Source: Aphelocoma coerulescens
Lineage: Eukaryota; Chordata; Aves; Passeriformes; Corvidae
Assembly: GCF_041296385.1 (NCBI RefSeq)
Contig: NC_091023.1
Coordinates: 21,418,924-21,482,923 of the forward strand
Length of the DNA stretch: 64,000 bases
Direction: 5' to 3'
Shown here piece after piece: positions 1 through 13,306 of this stretch (position 1 is the stretch's first letter; the number at the start of each line of letters is the position of its first letter). The notes beneath the pieces are model-generated. The model saw only the letters and a program-made list of their open reading frames with translations, had not been told where the DNA came from and ran no database searches. Both the position numbers and the translations under genes were made by a program.

Positions 1-3000
1 ACAGAAGACAGAGCATTGCAAGTAGCCCTTTAGCAACCTGCTGGGCTCACACTTACAGCAAATACTCTGAGCACAGGTAGGGTGGTGAACACAACATTAA
101 GACTAAATAAAAAACAATTTATATTCTCCCCCATTGAGGTCTGAAGCTGGGATAGGTAATTTGTTCCAAATGGAGGAGGAACAGTACAGACTACAGTGCT
201 CCAGGCTTTTCTGGGTCTTGATCGTTTAACTCTTCGTGGGGTTTCTTCACATAACCTGACCTCCAGTTGTTTTTGAACAAAAGAGGTAACTGCTGAAGAT
301 TGTGGAAAAGATAGGAAGGACACAACCCCTAACTGGTTGATTTTCATTGTAGCCAGTACTTAGCAAGAAAAGAGACTTAAACAGAACAGCAATTCTTAAA
401 CCAACACAAACATCAGCATTTTTCTTATTTATTAAATCAAAACGTTTTATTTAAAAGCAGAAGGCCTAGCAAAATAAGGAACAATCTAAAAAGAACCCCT
501 GGTGACATAGACATTTAATTTGCTGTGATAAAAGACAAAGACCCACAAATCTTGCAATGTATCATTTGCTTCCAAGGAAAGTAACTTATAGCCTATGATT
601 TCAATGATTGTCCTGCAACTGGTCATTTCTAGAAGCACAGGATAAAGTGCAGTTAAGCTAAATATTACCCTCTTACCCTTCCAGAGCACAGTATTTCATT
701 TAAGGCATTCAGGTAGGTGGTTTTGAGGGTTAGTAGCAGACTTGAAAGCTTGTTTGTAGTTATTTGAGCTCCAAGACCCCACCATAATTTAGACTAATTT
801 ACATTTCAAAAACTTCTCAGACACTTTAAAATATCATATGTATTTTAAATGTTCAGCTTAAAATAAAGCTGCTACAGGGTCCAGTTCTGACTTTGCATAT
901 ATCATTACTTTTGAATCAAGACAAATTTCTCCCAAGAGAAAATCTTCTTTCACCACTCAAAATAATTACATTGCCACCATTCATATTAAGAGAAAAAGAT
1001 AGATGGCCTTTACCTAAAGATGCTCTGGTGTGCCCTTACAGAGTTAATTGAAGGACTGACATCTGAGAGAGCTCTCTGTCTCCTAGGACTCATTTTCTCT
1101 TTACTCATACTATACCAACCTGGAAGACAGAAACATTTAACAGACTGCTCCCCAGACATGCATTGTTTTTCCTAATATTTTCACGCTGTGGTATAGCAAT
1201 CCTGCCCGAAACCTCGCCACAAGCAGCATCCTGAACATAAAATATCTGCTGCCAGCAGAGGAAGTTTTCTGTTTCCCTCTTACCTCAGAGAATTATCGGT
1301 GGATACCAGGAAACAGTGTCAGATATGCTCATCAGTCACAAGTAATTACAGATCCCTATCATCATTGTTTTTCCACACAATCACCTTATCTCTGACAAGA
1401 CACAAAGAAAGCCTCCATGTTGTGGGAAGGATTCATCCCAAGTTTGTTGTCAGAAAAGTAAAAAATAATGTGTAAGACCCCAAATGTTTTTACTCTTGTT
1501 TATAAACAGCAAGAAATTGTTTGGTTTTGTTTAAATTTCAATACATCAAATGTAAACCACACTAGTTTGTAGACACCTCTTTCCACTTGTTTTTTAAAGA
1601 AATATCTAACATTGCTTTCTCAGTGTAGCTTTTGACTACTTTTTGTAAATATCTAAGTAATTAAAACCACATTCCAATGTAAGTCCTCATGAGTGAGGGC
1701 TTTGCCCAGTGATCCATCAGGAGAGACACTAGAGCTATGCCCAGTGCAGTGCTTCACTACAGAGGAATCTAATTAAAGTAACTGTGTGCATTGAGTGACC
1801 ATATGGAACCATCAGTGATGGAGAGATACAATAACTTGGAAGCAAAATTATCACAAGAGAGTCTAAAACAAGGAAAGAAGGTGCAAGTTATAAGAAGAAA
1901 TCTGCTGAATAGTCAAAGTATTGGAGCAGAAGCTCTGTTTAGAAGGGGAGGATGTCAAGAGATAGTCCATAAAAAGAAACAATAACAAGTTATAATAATT
2001 CTGAGGCACTTAGCAGAAAAACATCACAGAAACAGAAGAATTTAATTTCTTTCTATTTAATACCAACTGCAATGGCCACATGCTGTTCTGTGTTTGTATT
2101 TATTGTGTATTTTTGTTTGTGCCACCAGAATATAAGCTTTTCCAGGCAGAGCCCAGCTGTTTGTTTGGCACAAGCTCCCCTGTTATACAATGCTGGGTAC
2201 ACTTAAATAGGGGCTATACATGCTATGTTAATCCTCTCCCTGAAGCAGGCTAATTAAATCAAAACCCAATAAAATGGTATTAAAATTTTCACAGAAATCA
2301 ACAGAATCAAGGACACTTCAGTTCTAACTCTCCAGGGGACCAGTGTGTAAAAGACTGAAATATTTTCAAACTATAATTAGAGCAAAACCATGCTCTAGGA
2401 GTAGTGACAGAGTTAGACTCAAGCCTTGGTCTATCTGGTGGGAAGCTGCCACTCATGTTGTGTCCTGTTGTTAGTGCAGTGCTGAGCACAGGCATTGAAC
2501 TCTGGCTTGTGGCTCACACTGCAAATCCATGATAGAGCCTGCTTTCAGCATAGATTCAAGTGAAGATTAATGGATCATCCCCTTTTTCCATTCCAGGACA
2601 TCACAGTTTTTCCTGTTTCCCAGAGCAGCACTACCCACAGCAGGGATAGTCCATCCCACTGCACTAGGGTTGTTTCCTTACACCTGCTTAAACTGCACTT
2701 TGATGATTCCATTGCTGTCAGGTGGCCTATGCCTGCCATAATTCAGACTAAAATATCCAAAAATCCTGGAGAGCACCCAAGGGCTGTACCCACTTTGCTC
2801 TTTCCATGGTATTTTTTGCCCTGTCATGTAGCTGTAGCCACAGCAGAGCAGGTTCTGCTACACACAACTCCTCTATGGAAGAGCATTCATGGAACTTCCA
2901 TTTAAATCTGCACCTGGTCTCATGATTCAACCTAACCTTCTTAAATAGTTGAAACCCAGTGTTAGAATTTTATGTCCTATGCATTGACATAAGAGACTAC

Positions 3001-6000
3001 ACAAGGTACAAGAATAGAAGGCGGCTCACTGCTGATTCAAAGGTAGCTTCAGAGGATGTGTTAATCCCTTGTCACACTATAGCTGTACAGGAAAAGCGTT
3101 TACATGGCCTGCTATGAAATCCATACAGTAAAGTTTGTTCCCTGATTTGCTGGCTGTAATTCTTCACTGTTTTCCAGACACATACCCAAACAAACTCTAA
3201 TACAGGGAGTCAAATAGTGCAAACACTAAAAGATAATTGTAAACCTAAGAGGGGATCAGAATTTCATCAAAATCTTGCCTGCTCCTATCAGTGCTGCCCG
3301 TTTGTTGCATACAGCAAAAGCAAACTCCAGCCAGTAAAACACCCAATATAGATTAAAGTAGATAAATTAGGGGGGGTGTTTGTCCAGGGTTTACATTTTG
3401 TTTATGGCACAGCTTGTACCTGATTTACTTGTCCTAATACAGGCCACTGTAAAGAGTATGTTATTAAACCTTTTAATTTCAAACACACTTCTGCAATTGC
3501 AATTTAAATGAAAACACATGACTGAATCCTACTTGATCTCTTCACACTACTTCTGTCAGTACAAGGGCTTTAATTCCAATCAGGATAAATAAATCCATAG
3601 CAGACCGGTACAGAGAAATACATGCCAATTTGATAGGAAAATCTTTCCTTTTGGTTTAAATTCTGGGCAGAAGGGGTCCAAAAAAGACCATGTGAGAGGC
3701 AGCACTGCTTCGGTACTTGGTATTTTCCTTTATTCTCATTTCAGCTGGTATCTTGAGATTGTTAACAGTTTCAATTCCCATGGCCAACACTTTTAAAACT
3801 AAGGGTGATTAAATTACTTTTTAAGCAAAACGTAATTTGCAGACTGCTAGGGTAGCAACTTAAGTAGAATGAAAGAACTTTTTTCAGACTAACATAGGCC
3901 TGAAGATGCCATGATGTAATAAATAGCTTTTCACTGCTCTGGTTCACTTTCATATCGAGCATCAGTGCATGGAGCAAGACAACAGTTTGGCTCTGAACAG
4001 TTGGGGGCTTTTTTAAGTGTGATGGTGTAGCTGGATACTTCCAAGAGTAAAAATGCTGTCAAAGCAGCATACAATTTAAAGTTCATAAGTGAAAGAAAAT
4101 GGATGGCTCATCAACCAAAATGTCATTTCCAAGAATAAAGACAGATTTTTTTTTTTTTTTTTCCTTGAACACTACTCATGACTCCAAGGGAAAAATTAAG
4201 AGTCTTGCAGAACTAGTAGGAGAAAGCAGCAAGGACAACAAATGTCAAGTTAAAGTAGATATATTTTCTGGGGCATCATTTAAACAGTGCCTGAAGGATA
4301 ATCCCAGCGAGGTAGGTATTTCAACTTGGTTTAGCAGCATCCCTAGCTGGGATAAGAAAGTCTAATCACTTTATTAGGACAACAGTGTCATTAGAGGAGA
4401 ATTTGGGAAGAAGTAGCTATCATTTGTGTTGGTTTTTCACTCTTTAAATTTTTGTATAAAGATTTAGCAGGATAACTTCAGCAACCAGCTTGAAGCTACG
4501 GATATTTATGATTTTAGCAATTAGTATGCCAAAAGGCTGACTGTGCAACAGACTAAGAAATGTACTGTTCTTGCCCATAAAAATACCGCCTATATTTATG
4601 CATTTTACCTCTTCTGTTTTAAGGATGGAAGAGTACAGCCCATTTTCTTTTGCACTTTAAATGTTTTAGAGCAATACACTCTTTACCCCCAGACATCTTC
4701 ATTCCTTTCCAAATAGTACCTGGAATTCAGATGACACATTAAGATTCATGCAGCTTGACCTTCCTTGCTTTTCATGCAGAGCTCCAGTGGCTCTGACCAG
4801 CAAAGTTTGGGACACAAATAGCAATTTTCATCACAACTTAGTTGCTTGCAGGGGTAGCTCTAATGCTCTGTTACAGGATAAGTGTTGAAAAGAGATAGTT
4901 ATACTCATTAACTCACATTAAATTTATACTGGCTTCAGAATCTTCTCCCACCTAACCAGTAGAACACACAGCATCACCAGCTTCCTCTGTAGTGGCACAT
5001 TTGATTTCCTTCTGTACAGTGAGGAAAAATTACGGATAAAATGAATCCAGCACTGTTCTTTGGCATTACACTGATAAGTGGAGACTCTCCCTCAATTAAA
5101 AGCTGCTGAGTGATCAGAGCACCCTGAACCTGGAATTGGAATGTCAAAAATCTGCCTTCATTTTCAGTTGTAAGCCACATGCCAATTTTCTTACTGAAGG
5201 CTCCATGTCATCATCTTGGAGCACACAGTGCTCAGAGCCCCACCTAGCCAAGAAACAAAATCCTTAGAAAATAAAGCTTAAAGAAAGTACAAAAACATGT
5301 ATAAATTGGGAAAAGATAGCAGAGGGTATTCTGGCCTTTGCCTCTTCCTTGACAGTCTGATACCATGTGTTCTTGGGGATTTCTTGACATCTTTTGCAAA
5401 AATCAGGACTGTATAAAGAATATACCCACAGAAGTGTTTTCCATAGCATGCAAAGAAAACAATTCAGCACCGGAGTGTTTGATATCTATGGTAAAAGGAA
5501 CTTCCCTGTCCCACCATCCAGGAGTCACTCTCACCACCTGAGCTGGAACTGAGGCCCCTCCTCAGCTATACTCACAGTCAGACCAAGTTTCCTCATCAGC
5601 TCAATTCCAGGTTTCCCATAGCAGAGACTCAGACATGCAGATCCTTAAAATATTTTTGTCATGGTGCAATAACCAAATAACACTATAACAGCTTGGGCTG
5701 ATGCCTCCAAGGAGGAATACCAAACAAAGAACCCCCTGGGCTTTTCTTCCCCTTACAATCTCTGGGTGGGAAAATCCAGGGGTCCTCAGCTCCTGTGTCC
5801 CTGTCCCTCACCTGGCTGTACCACAGGTCTCCATGCCCTTAGTTCACAACCTCTTGCCTCAGGGCCCTGCCCATCAGCTCAGACTGCAGCTTGTACCCCA
5901 AGCTATCTGCACTAAATGCATTCCCCAACATCTACAGTGTCCAGTTTTAAGCTGCTAGTACAATACTCTTTAGCAGCGAGGATGCTTAAAGTGAAGATGG

Positions 6001-7219
6001 CACATGGCCAGAGCTATTCTAAAGACTCTCTGGCTGCTCAAAACAAGATATTCTGCACTGAAAGCATTGTCATTGTTCTCCATGGTCTATCACTTCAAGT
6101 AGAGTCACACCAGTAGACCACCATTAACAGCCAGCAGCTTCTCCTTTGGGCCCTCCTCCTCTTTTTATTCATAGACTCGAAAGAGAAATGGCCTTGGACA
6201 AACATTTTCATCTTGAAACACTTCCTACTCCAAAGTCATCTCCAGCATCAAAATGAACAACTGCAGCATGAATTAAACCTTGTAAGATACAACTTTTGCC
6301 AAGTACCACCATCTGGATATTTAAATCCACAAAAATCTCTGCTACAGGGGCAAGTGCAGCATTTACATTTCTAAGAGTGGGAAATCACCCACTCCTCAGA
6401 TGTATCTACTTCTTGGTGTAGGCAAGGTGCAAATTACACCAAGATTCCAACTGAGGTAAATCCAGATCAAGGAGCCTGTTTACCTGGTCTCAGTACCCAC
6501 CTATGACAAGACTGACCACTTAAAGCTCTTGAGTACACTCTATTTGCAATGATGTGCAGACACATCTGAAAAGGAAAGAAACAGGTCTTCATAACCCGCT
6601 GATTTTTGCCTCTTCACACTTCTCTGCCTCCAGCTAAAGGGTTAGAGGCAAACAGGTACAGTAAGCAGCTGTTTTATAATTGCAGCATAACAAGGGATGT
6701 GTATGTGTGGAGGGAGGAAGAGTCCAAGCCAGAAGCAATTGCCCTTTTTCCATTAACACTTTCCCTTATATTTACAACTTACCTTACAAGCTTTGAATTC
6801 ACCCTCTAAACATCACTCACTGCAGGCACTACCTCTATGGTACATTACAAAATGTGCCATACTGGGATAGGGAAAAAAGGTGGTTTATTTACCTTATTTC
6901 CAACCTTTATTGCCAAGTTATCTGACTTACCTTTCAACAGTCCAATGACAACAGTATTTTGGAAATTCTCAAGTAATCTGGGTCTATTATTTAAGGAGTC
7001 AGGAAGTCACCCTGTTGCACTCTACCTACTACATTCTTACCACATCTCTAATGTTAAGAGCACTGTCTTTGCTGGAAAGTCAAGAGAAGAAATCCCCCAG
7101 GCTCATGGGGTATAATTTGCTTTGCCCTCTACTATCGGTGTAGGTCAAAAGGAAGTTTATACAAGTGCATTAGATTTTGACATAAAACCCCAACTAGATT
7201 ATGATCCAAAACTGCTGTC
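1..7219. other. Non-coding sequence downstream of NLGN1
   Basis: AT-rich sequence with only short chance open frames on either strand, none resembling a known protein. Apart from the T17 tract I see no repeat family, RNA gene or regulatory structure that I can support. Confidence 0.6.
4146..4162. repeat. T17 homopolymer
   Basis: Seventeen T in a row in AT-rich non-coding DNA. No retroposed gene copy adjoins it. Confidence 0.9.
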
Positions 7220-7432
7220 TGCTGTAGCAGTCCAGAGCTTTATCCAACCAGGTTTTGAAAAATCTCCACAGTTGGAAGCTACACAACTTCTCTGGGCAAA
7301 ATCTGCTTGACTAGCCTAACGATGAGAAAGTTTCTCCCGTAAATTCAATGTAAACCTCTGTGACTTCAGTTTATGTCCTTTGCCTCTCAGCTTCCTGCCA
7401 TACAGTGCTGTAAAGAGCCTGGCTTGCTCAAA
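7220..7432 (-). mobile_element. Old CR1 LINE internal fragment
   Basis: The plus strand reads like the reverse complement of an internal CR1 3' segment: TCCAACCAGGTTTTGAA, then a diverged TCCACAGTTGG stretch, ACTTCTCTGGGCAA, AGTTTATGTCCTTTGCCTCT and TAAAGAGCCTGGCT. Many substitutions and the missing terminal ATTCTATG repeats show that it is an older, partial copy. Confidence 0.72.
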
Positions 7433-10400
7433 CTCACAGGGAGGCTGCTGACAGGTCCCCCGTAGAGCTACAGTTTCCCTGTACTCAGTCAGCACAGGAC
7501 ACCATGGGACTATGGTTTATTTTATGAGATGCAGCTCTACATGTCTGAATTATGATTTCCAAGAGAAACTGCAGCAGTTTTATTGAGAAACCAAAGAGCT
7601 CACATTTTTGCCAGCAGCAAAATCTAAAAAAAAAAAAAAAAAAATCTGTTTAAAAAAAATTGTTTTGCTTGCCAAAATACATATTATTTAAAAAAAAAAA
7701 AAAAGCTAGAAAACACAGTAACACAGCGCTAGAAGTAGGACACCCACCTCCTGGTTATCCCAGTATCTCAGGCATAAGACTGCTCTGCAAGAACAGCCAC
7801 ATTCACAAATAGAACAGTAAATCCCTAGCAGCATTTATCCAAATACAGAAAAGCATATTCAATACAGAAGTTTAGCAACAAAAACAGAGAAGGTCTGATT
7901 TAGTAAATCCATTTGCCTTACTTGTTATTTAGCAAACACCTTCTACTAAAATCCTACAGTTTGTTGACGGCAGTCTGAAATGTGTTGAAGTAGGATACAC
8001 ATACAGAATGTCTTATTTACTAAAGCAGAATTATTTTTAGAAAAGCTGAATGTAGAACAAGCTACATCTTGCTCTAACTTACAGCTGAGCATCCTGTTTA
8101 CATGCTGATGTCCGTGTTTACTTTTTTGGTCACAGGAAGCAATGCCAAAAGACTTGAAATAATTTTGCCTCCTGCTGCCTATCAAGTTATTCCACTCCTG
8201 TAGGAAACAATGGCTGGGGGTCAAGTTAACTCATGCAGAGAAACACAGAGTGCAGAGTTTCACTGCTCTAAGACAATGCCATTTTAACAACTTTGCTACA
8301 AGGATTTGCTTTGCCAGCCTTCTTTGCCCAATCTGTCTCTCTGAAATATGTACAATTTCCTTCTGGCACTTTTGCTCAGAATAGTCTTCAAATTATTTTT
8401 CCTTCTCTCCAAACCTTGTTCTCTCTTTTACACTACTAACATTTTCACATGATTTGCCCTCTATCTTCAAACTACAGTCTTAACACATCAGTCAGATGCA
8501 ACAGCAGCACAGCAGCTTCTACATTATATTCCTGCATTTTAATTTTATTTTATTAATTCATATCTTGAAAAATAGAGTGACTGGCCTTATAGAGGGTTAA
8601 GAGGAGGAAGCCAGGACAGTTCTCCATATGAATCTCTGTGCAAGTGCCAGCTGGATTTCGCAGCCCCGCGCTCGGCAAAGCACAGAACAAGAACGCTGTT
8701 AGTATTCTTGGAGTGCTCTGAAGAGGAACAGGAAAAGGCAAGAAAATAATCTTACTCTGTACCAGAAAGAAGTGCTGGAAAGTCAAAGAGGAGAATTCAA
8801 ACTCCATCCTCCCCACAGCACATCATCAACATCACTCACAGTCACTCTCATGCATCACAGTGACACTAAAGGTAATAAGCTGTGCGTGTAAGAAGGGAAA
8901 TACTGAAGAGGTGTTGTTGCTGCACATCCCCCTTTCCTCCTGCTCTCCATGCCCTCCAAAGCTGAGCATCACTTCCAGGATACTGCAAATACTGGTGGCT
9001 GAAGCTCTGCCCAGGAGGGGACCTACCACTCACCCATTCCTGCCTCTTGGGGTATATTTATTAATGGCTTATAGCAATACACCCTTTCAGATAACCAGAG
9101 GTCACTTAATCTCTCAATTTTTGATGGCTTATTTACCCTACACTGGAATCACTCTTAAAGAGCATGAGGCAGCCCCAACCACAGACACAGCCCTAAAGCC
9201 CAGGCAATGTTGGGGTGATATGGAGGCGTTGATTGCTCCCTAATACCTTAAACAGGTCATGCACAAAGCTCAGGGCCTCTGGGTTGCTCCTGTGCCTACA
9301 GACAGGTTAATTCAAACACCACTGAGTTTTGTTAATTCTCTATCAAGAGCTATTAATATTGAAACAGGTCAAGATCAAAACCAAACAATAAAATCTCCAT
9401 TCTGCCATTGTGAAGAGCAGTGGGGGGAAGCCAAACCGGATAGAGTCCTGTCTCTGTCCCCTCTACCTGCCTTACACTGCAAGTAGACAGATATTTGCCC
9501 CTGCCATTCTTAGCATATCCCAAATACAAGTGTCAGAGGCACTACCAAGTGGTAGAGTAATGCAAGGAAAATCCTCCAAATTCCAAGGTTGTATAGAAAG
9601 GGAAAAAAGCACCTGTTTCTTCACCTCAGGGGCAAAATTGTACTTCACATGTGTGATGGACTGAATAACGCTTCATCACAAGAGCCAATTTTCCTCCAAC
9701 TCCCCTGCAGCTCCTAAAACATAGATCTTAGTTTTGTACCTGATTTGCTAAATGGCTTTCCTTTCTATTATACCTTTAAAAAATAAAAAGGAATGATGAA
9801 TACATAATTTCATGATTTACTGTGCTCACCAGAAAATAGACATTAGGACTGTTCTCACTTAATAAATATATACTGGAATAAAAATAATCAAAAAAAAAAC
9901 CCAAACAAACATGTCACTCTCCCTCTTCTACAAGGGAAGAGTGGATATTCCTCATAGAAAACAAAAGCCAGAAGTAAAAGCTAAGTAGCTATTAATATGG
10001 AAATAGTCTAAAAAAAAAAAAAAACCCTATGACTTATAGCAACAAAAAGCCCTAGGACAGTTCCATCTCACATAGATTAAATTTTAGTGCTATGTATAGT
10101 TAAAACATGAGTGATAAAAATAGTTAGAACAAAACCCATATATAATGCAGGCATTGAATCAATAAAGTAATTAGGATCATAAGCATTCCAAGAAAATCAA
10201 CAGTTTGGCATTTTTCTACCGTGGAGGGCCTTGTCAGAAAGACGTAAGACTTTTTTTTATAAAAAACCCCAAACATTCTTCCCAATTCTGAATTCCCACT
10301 TTGCACTTCTCATTGCTTTGCTGCATGAAGGGCACAGTGAGTTGGTACAGCTCCCTGGATGTACTCCCTCTAACTTACCTGGTTTGCCCTGACCTTAAAA

Positions 10401-10959
10401 CACATCCATTCAGGAGCATCTGCAAAACAGCCATATAAATTATATTCCCTTTAAGATGCTCAAACACCCCCCTCCACTCAAGAAAGGCTCTTCTCCATGT
10501 ACTGAAGATATCCTGGGTGTCTCACTCTTTTAAGCCTTCCCTCCAAACCAAATTTGCAATTGTAGGTCAGGGTCCCAGAGCTGCAGCCCTTCCATCTGCC
10601 ACCTCTTCCCTTCTCTGCTGTGCTTTTGCCTCTCTTTCTGGAAGCTTCTTTCCAGCAGAGGCTTGTGGGAGTGCTGACATGTCCCAGCTGCAAACATTGA
10701 GGCTCATGGGACTAAACCAAACCATTTCCCCTTTGACAACTGTATGTAGTTCATGAACTCCCAAATGCAAAACTCCTGGCTGCTGTTACCTGAAGGAACC
10801 TGCACCACCTGGGCTCAGCCCGGGTTTGGGATTCCAATTGAAAAACACCTGTCCAGGAGAGGATCCCCATCCCTGGGACTGACCCAGGACTTGCACATAC
10901 AAGGTGTCTTGGGGTGACCTTATGATGTGTATCCCATATTGCTGCCTATGCCCACAAAT
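7433..10959. other. Non-coding sequence
   Basis: AT-rich with several A runs (for example 7626-7704 and near 10011-10023). The open frame at 8860-9243 (127 codons, plus strand) is not recognised and shows no splice or codon evidence of being real. Confidence 0.6.
7626..7704. repeat. Paired A tracts (A19 and A15)
   Basis: A19 at 7626-7644 and A15 at 7690-7704 are separated by about 45 bp that include another A8 run. No recognisable retroposed sequence precedes either tract. Confidence 0.85.
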
Positions 10960-11650
10960 TAATTCCTGTGCCTTTCTATGCCTCTAAACTGAGCCTGAGA
11001 GGGGGAAGGAAAAAAATGAGCAAAACTTTTTCAAAGCAGTTTGCAGCTTGTTCAAGGTCACACACAGATAGCGATTTGTTTCCAGCTGCGGCAGGGGAGG
11101 GAGGAAGCACCCGGCTTGCTGCTCCCAGGACAGGTTTTTTTTTTGGCCAGTGGTTCAGCTGCTTTGTTCTCCGGAGAGAGACTGAGAGTTGAATTTTTCC
11201 TTCCCTGGAATTTCAGATTTTCTCCCTTTTCTACTGGACTGCTTGATTGCTTTAACATCAGAGCACATCGGGAGGACTTTCCACCAAGTGCAGAGGGCCT
11301 GGCCCTGGGCCAAGCCCCAGCTCCAAGGAGACCAAAGGGAGGACTCGAACACTTTCCCAGTTCTTTTCCCCACAGCAAGAGATTTTATTATTTAGCATTA
11401 TTTTCCTTTTCCTGTGTGTTTGAGAAATAAATAGTTTTATCTCCTTCACTTTCCTTCAAGGAAAATCTGTCTTTTCCCGAACCTGGTGGGGGAGGGGTGG
11501 TTGTGCCTTCTCTCAGAGGATCTATTTCTAAATTTGGCCAAACCGGAACAGGTGACTAAAGCATCAGCTGATGCTTGTTTGATGCTCGTCTTTAGCATCC
11601 TGATGGGCCTCAACACTGAAAAAGAAACCTGAAACAGAGTTTAAGCAGCT
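10960..11650. other. Locally CpG-richer block with nested palindromes, function unknown
   Basis: Within otherwise CpG-poor AT-rich DNA, this stretch carries about nine CpGs in 600 bp together with GC-rich segments (around 11080-11120 and 11290-11350). It also holds a perfect 18-bp palindrome at 11559-11576. Short open frames exist in several overlapping registers, but none resembles a known protein. It could be a non-coding first exon or promoter, an old LTR, or an enhancer. No family was recognised. Confidence 0.35.
11559..11599. promoter_or_regulatory. Palindrome cluster with four AGCATC/GATGCT half-sites
   Basis: AAGCATCAGCTGATGCTT (11559-11576) is a perfect 18-bp palindrome centred on the E-box CAGCTG. 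It is followed by GATGCT at 11581-11586 and AGCATC at 11594-11599, giving four alternating half-sites in about 40 bp. A protein-binding role is only a suggestion. Confidence 0.35.
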
Positions 11651-12530
11651 GTTTTATTAATTCTTGTCACCATGTACACCACTCCCTTTCATCAAACATG
11701 TAGGATTGCCTCTTTTGCAGAAAAGGGCTGTGTTTGATGGTACAGTAACAGATGTGCAATTACATCCAGTCCTCTCCAAAGCCACATCCAGAGTTCCTAA
11801 TGCCACTTTCTCATTGCCTATGAAATGCAGGTTAGAGTTTATGTTAGAAATTCCAAGAATCTTAGGTGCATCTGAACAAGGCTATGGAGAAAAGAAATTG
11901 CCCCACTGGTAAAGGGCAAAGCTCCTCCACTGGTTTCAATGTCACAAAATATATTATGCCTTTTATTATAACGCAGCAAGAATAAATCAGCCTTTCATGA
12001 TCAAGAAGAGACAGTATTATTTGTTCTGGTGCTCTCTGCCTTTCAGAGGGGAGTGTGCTCTGAAATATTGTCACTTTTGTTGCTTCCACTATGTCAGCTT
12101 GAAAGGAGATCACAGAAAGGAGACCAGGCCAAGACAAACATTTTACTGCCCTATTTTTCCCCCTGATTACGATTGCTTTTGGGTTGCTATCACTAAATTT
12201 TAGGATCTCATACCAGCCAGATGAACTTTTTTACTGGGCTCAGCGTCCTTACAAGGTTCAGACTTTGTTGAGATCGTATTTCATGTTCAGCTACTGCCCA
12301 ACTGCAGTGTGTTTTAATTGAAAATTAGCTATTATTTAGATATATCTTGTGTCACACTCTGTGTTTCACACCCTGGAAGAAGTTTTCAGGAGATCACTGC
12401 AACCCTAGCCACCTTCATAGACCCAAATCATAAGGTTTTTATTCACTCATGTTCTCAGTGTGATGGGAAGAAAGACATAAATCAGGCGTGGCTGTGCAGA
12501 GCTGTGCTTCAGCACCAGGGCTGGAAGCAG

Positions 12531-12625
12531 CCCTGTGTCCCTGTGCCCTCCTTGTGTCCCTGTGCCCTCCCTGTGTCCCTGTGCCCTCCTTGTGTCCCTG
12601 TGTCCTCCCTGTGTCCCTGTGTCCC
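12531..12625. repeat. Minisatellite, about five copies of a 20-bp unit
   Basis: The unit is close to CCCTGTGTCCCTGTGCCCTC with small substitutions and repeats about 4.7 times. The tract is strand-asymmetric: the plus strand is almost only C, T and G. It makes short open frames on both strands, which are artefacts of the repeat. Confidence 0.92.
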
Positions 12626-13164
12626 AGGCTCCAAGCCCCAGCCAGGCAGCCCTGGGTATACCTGCTGCACCAGGTTTTAAGTGCACCTCCCCCATGGAGA
12701 AACTGTGATTTACTTTTTACTTAGTGCTTGCCTACAAAGAGCCTCTCAATTTTTAGTCCATTAACAAATCTTTCCTGGGATCTATTAACATGTCACTACG
12801 GAATGCCTTTTCCTTCAAAGTTTAATACATCTTAACTCTCTCTTAATCACGTTGCTCTACTCCACTTCATAGCCTGTGGCTTCAGGGAACCTTTGCCTTT
12901 TATTAGTACCCATATACAATCATGTTGTCATTCCAAAATCCAGTGCTGCTTTGGGTTTCATAAATTCTTATCCCTTTGATTTACTTGGTGTGTCCGCAGC
13001 TCCCTGAGAGGGGAGATGTGCAGGCAGGGCAAGGAATGAAATGTTAAATACCGACCTGTGCCAGTGCATTCTTTTGCAGGGAGGAGCTGTGCCTGACAGG
13101 AGACGCAGTCCCTTCTTGCCTGCAGTGGTGGCAGGCAGTGTTAACACTAATACTGGTTCGGTCC

Positions 13165-13306
13165 AATCCTTGGTGCAACCCCTGGAGGTATTGACATGGA
13201 AATGCAGCACTTGGTAACATGGTTTAGTGGTGCATTTGGCAGTGCTGGGGCAATGTTTGGACTTGATCATAAAGGTCTTTTCCCACCTGAGTGATTCTAT
13301 GATGAC
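13165..13306 (+). mobile_element. CR1 LINE 3' fragment
   Basis: This is a short plus-orientation CR1 3' end. The blocks ACATGGTTTAGTGGTG, GGCAGTGCTGGGGCAATG, GGACTTGATCATAAAGGTC and GTGATTCTATGAT match the CR1 subfamily that also occurs in reverse at 45.8 kb. The 5' boundary is vague because similarity fades above about 13180. Confidence 0.82.

Noticed and set aside
7626..7704. A tracts as the tail of a processed pseudogene
   Set aside because: No gene-like sequence precedes the tracts on the plus strand, and no target-site duplication is visible.
11036..11070. Short MIR-like word (TTGTTCAAGGTCACACAC)
   Set aside because: Only one core word matches; the rest of the MIR order is missing, so chance is likely.
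12318..12724. Overlapping open frames on both strands
   Set aside because: They are produced by the 20-bp minisatellite; the translations are Cys/Pro- or Gly/Thr-rich repeats with no known relative.
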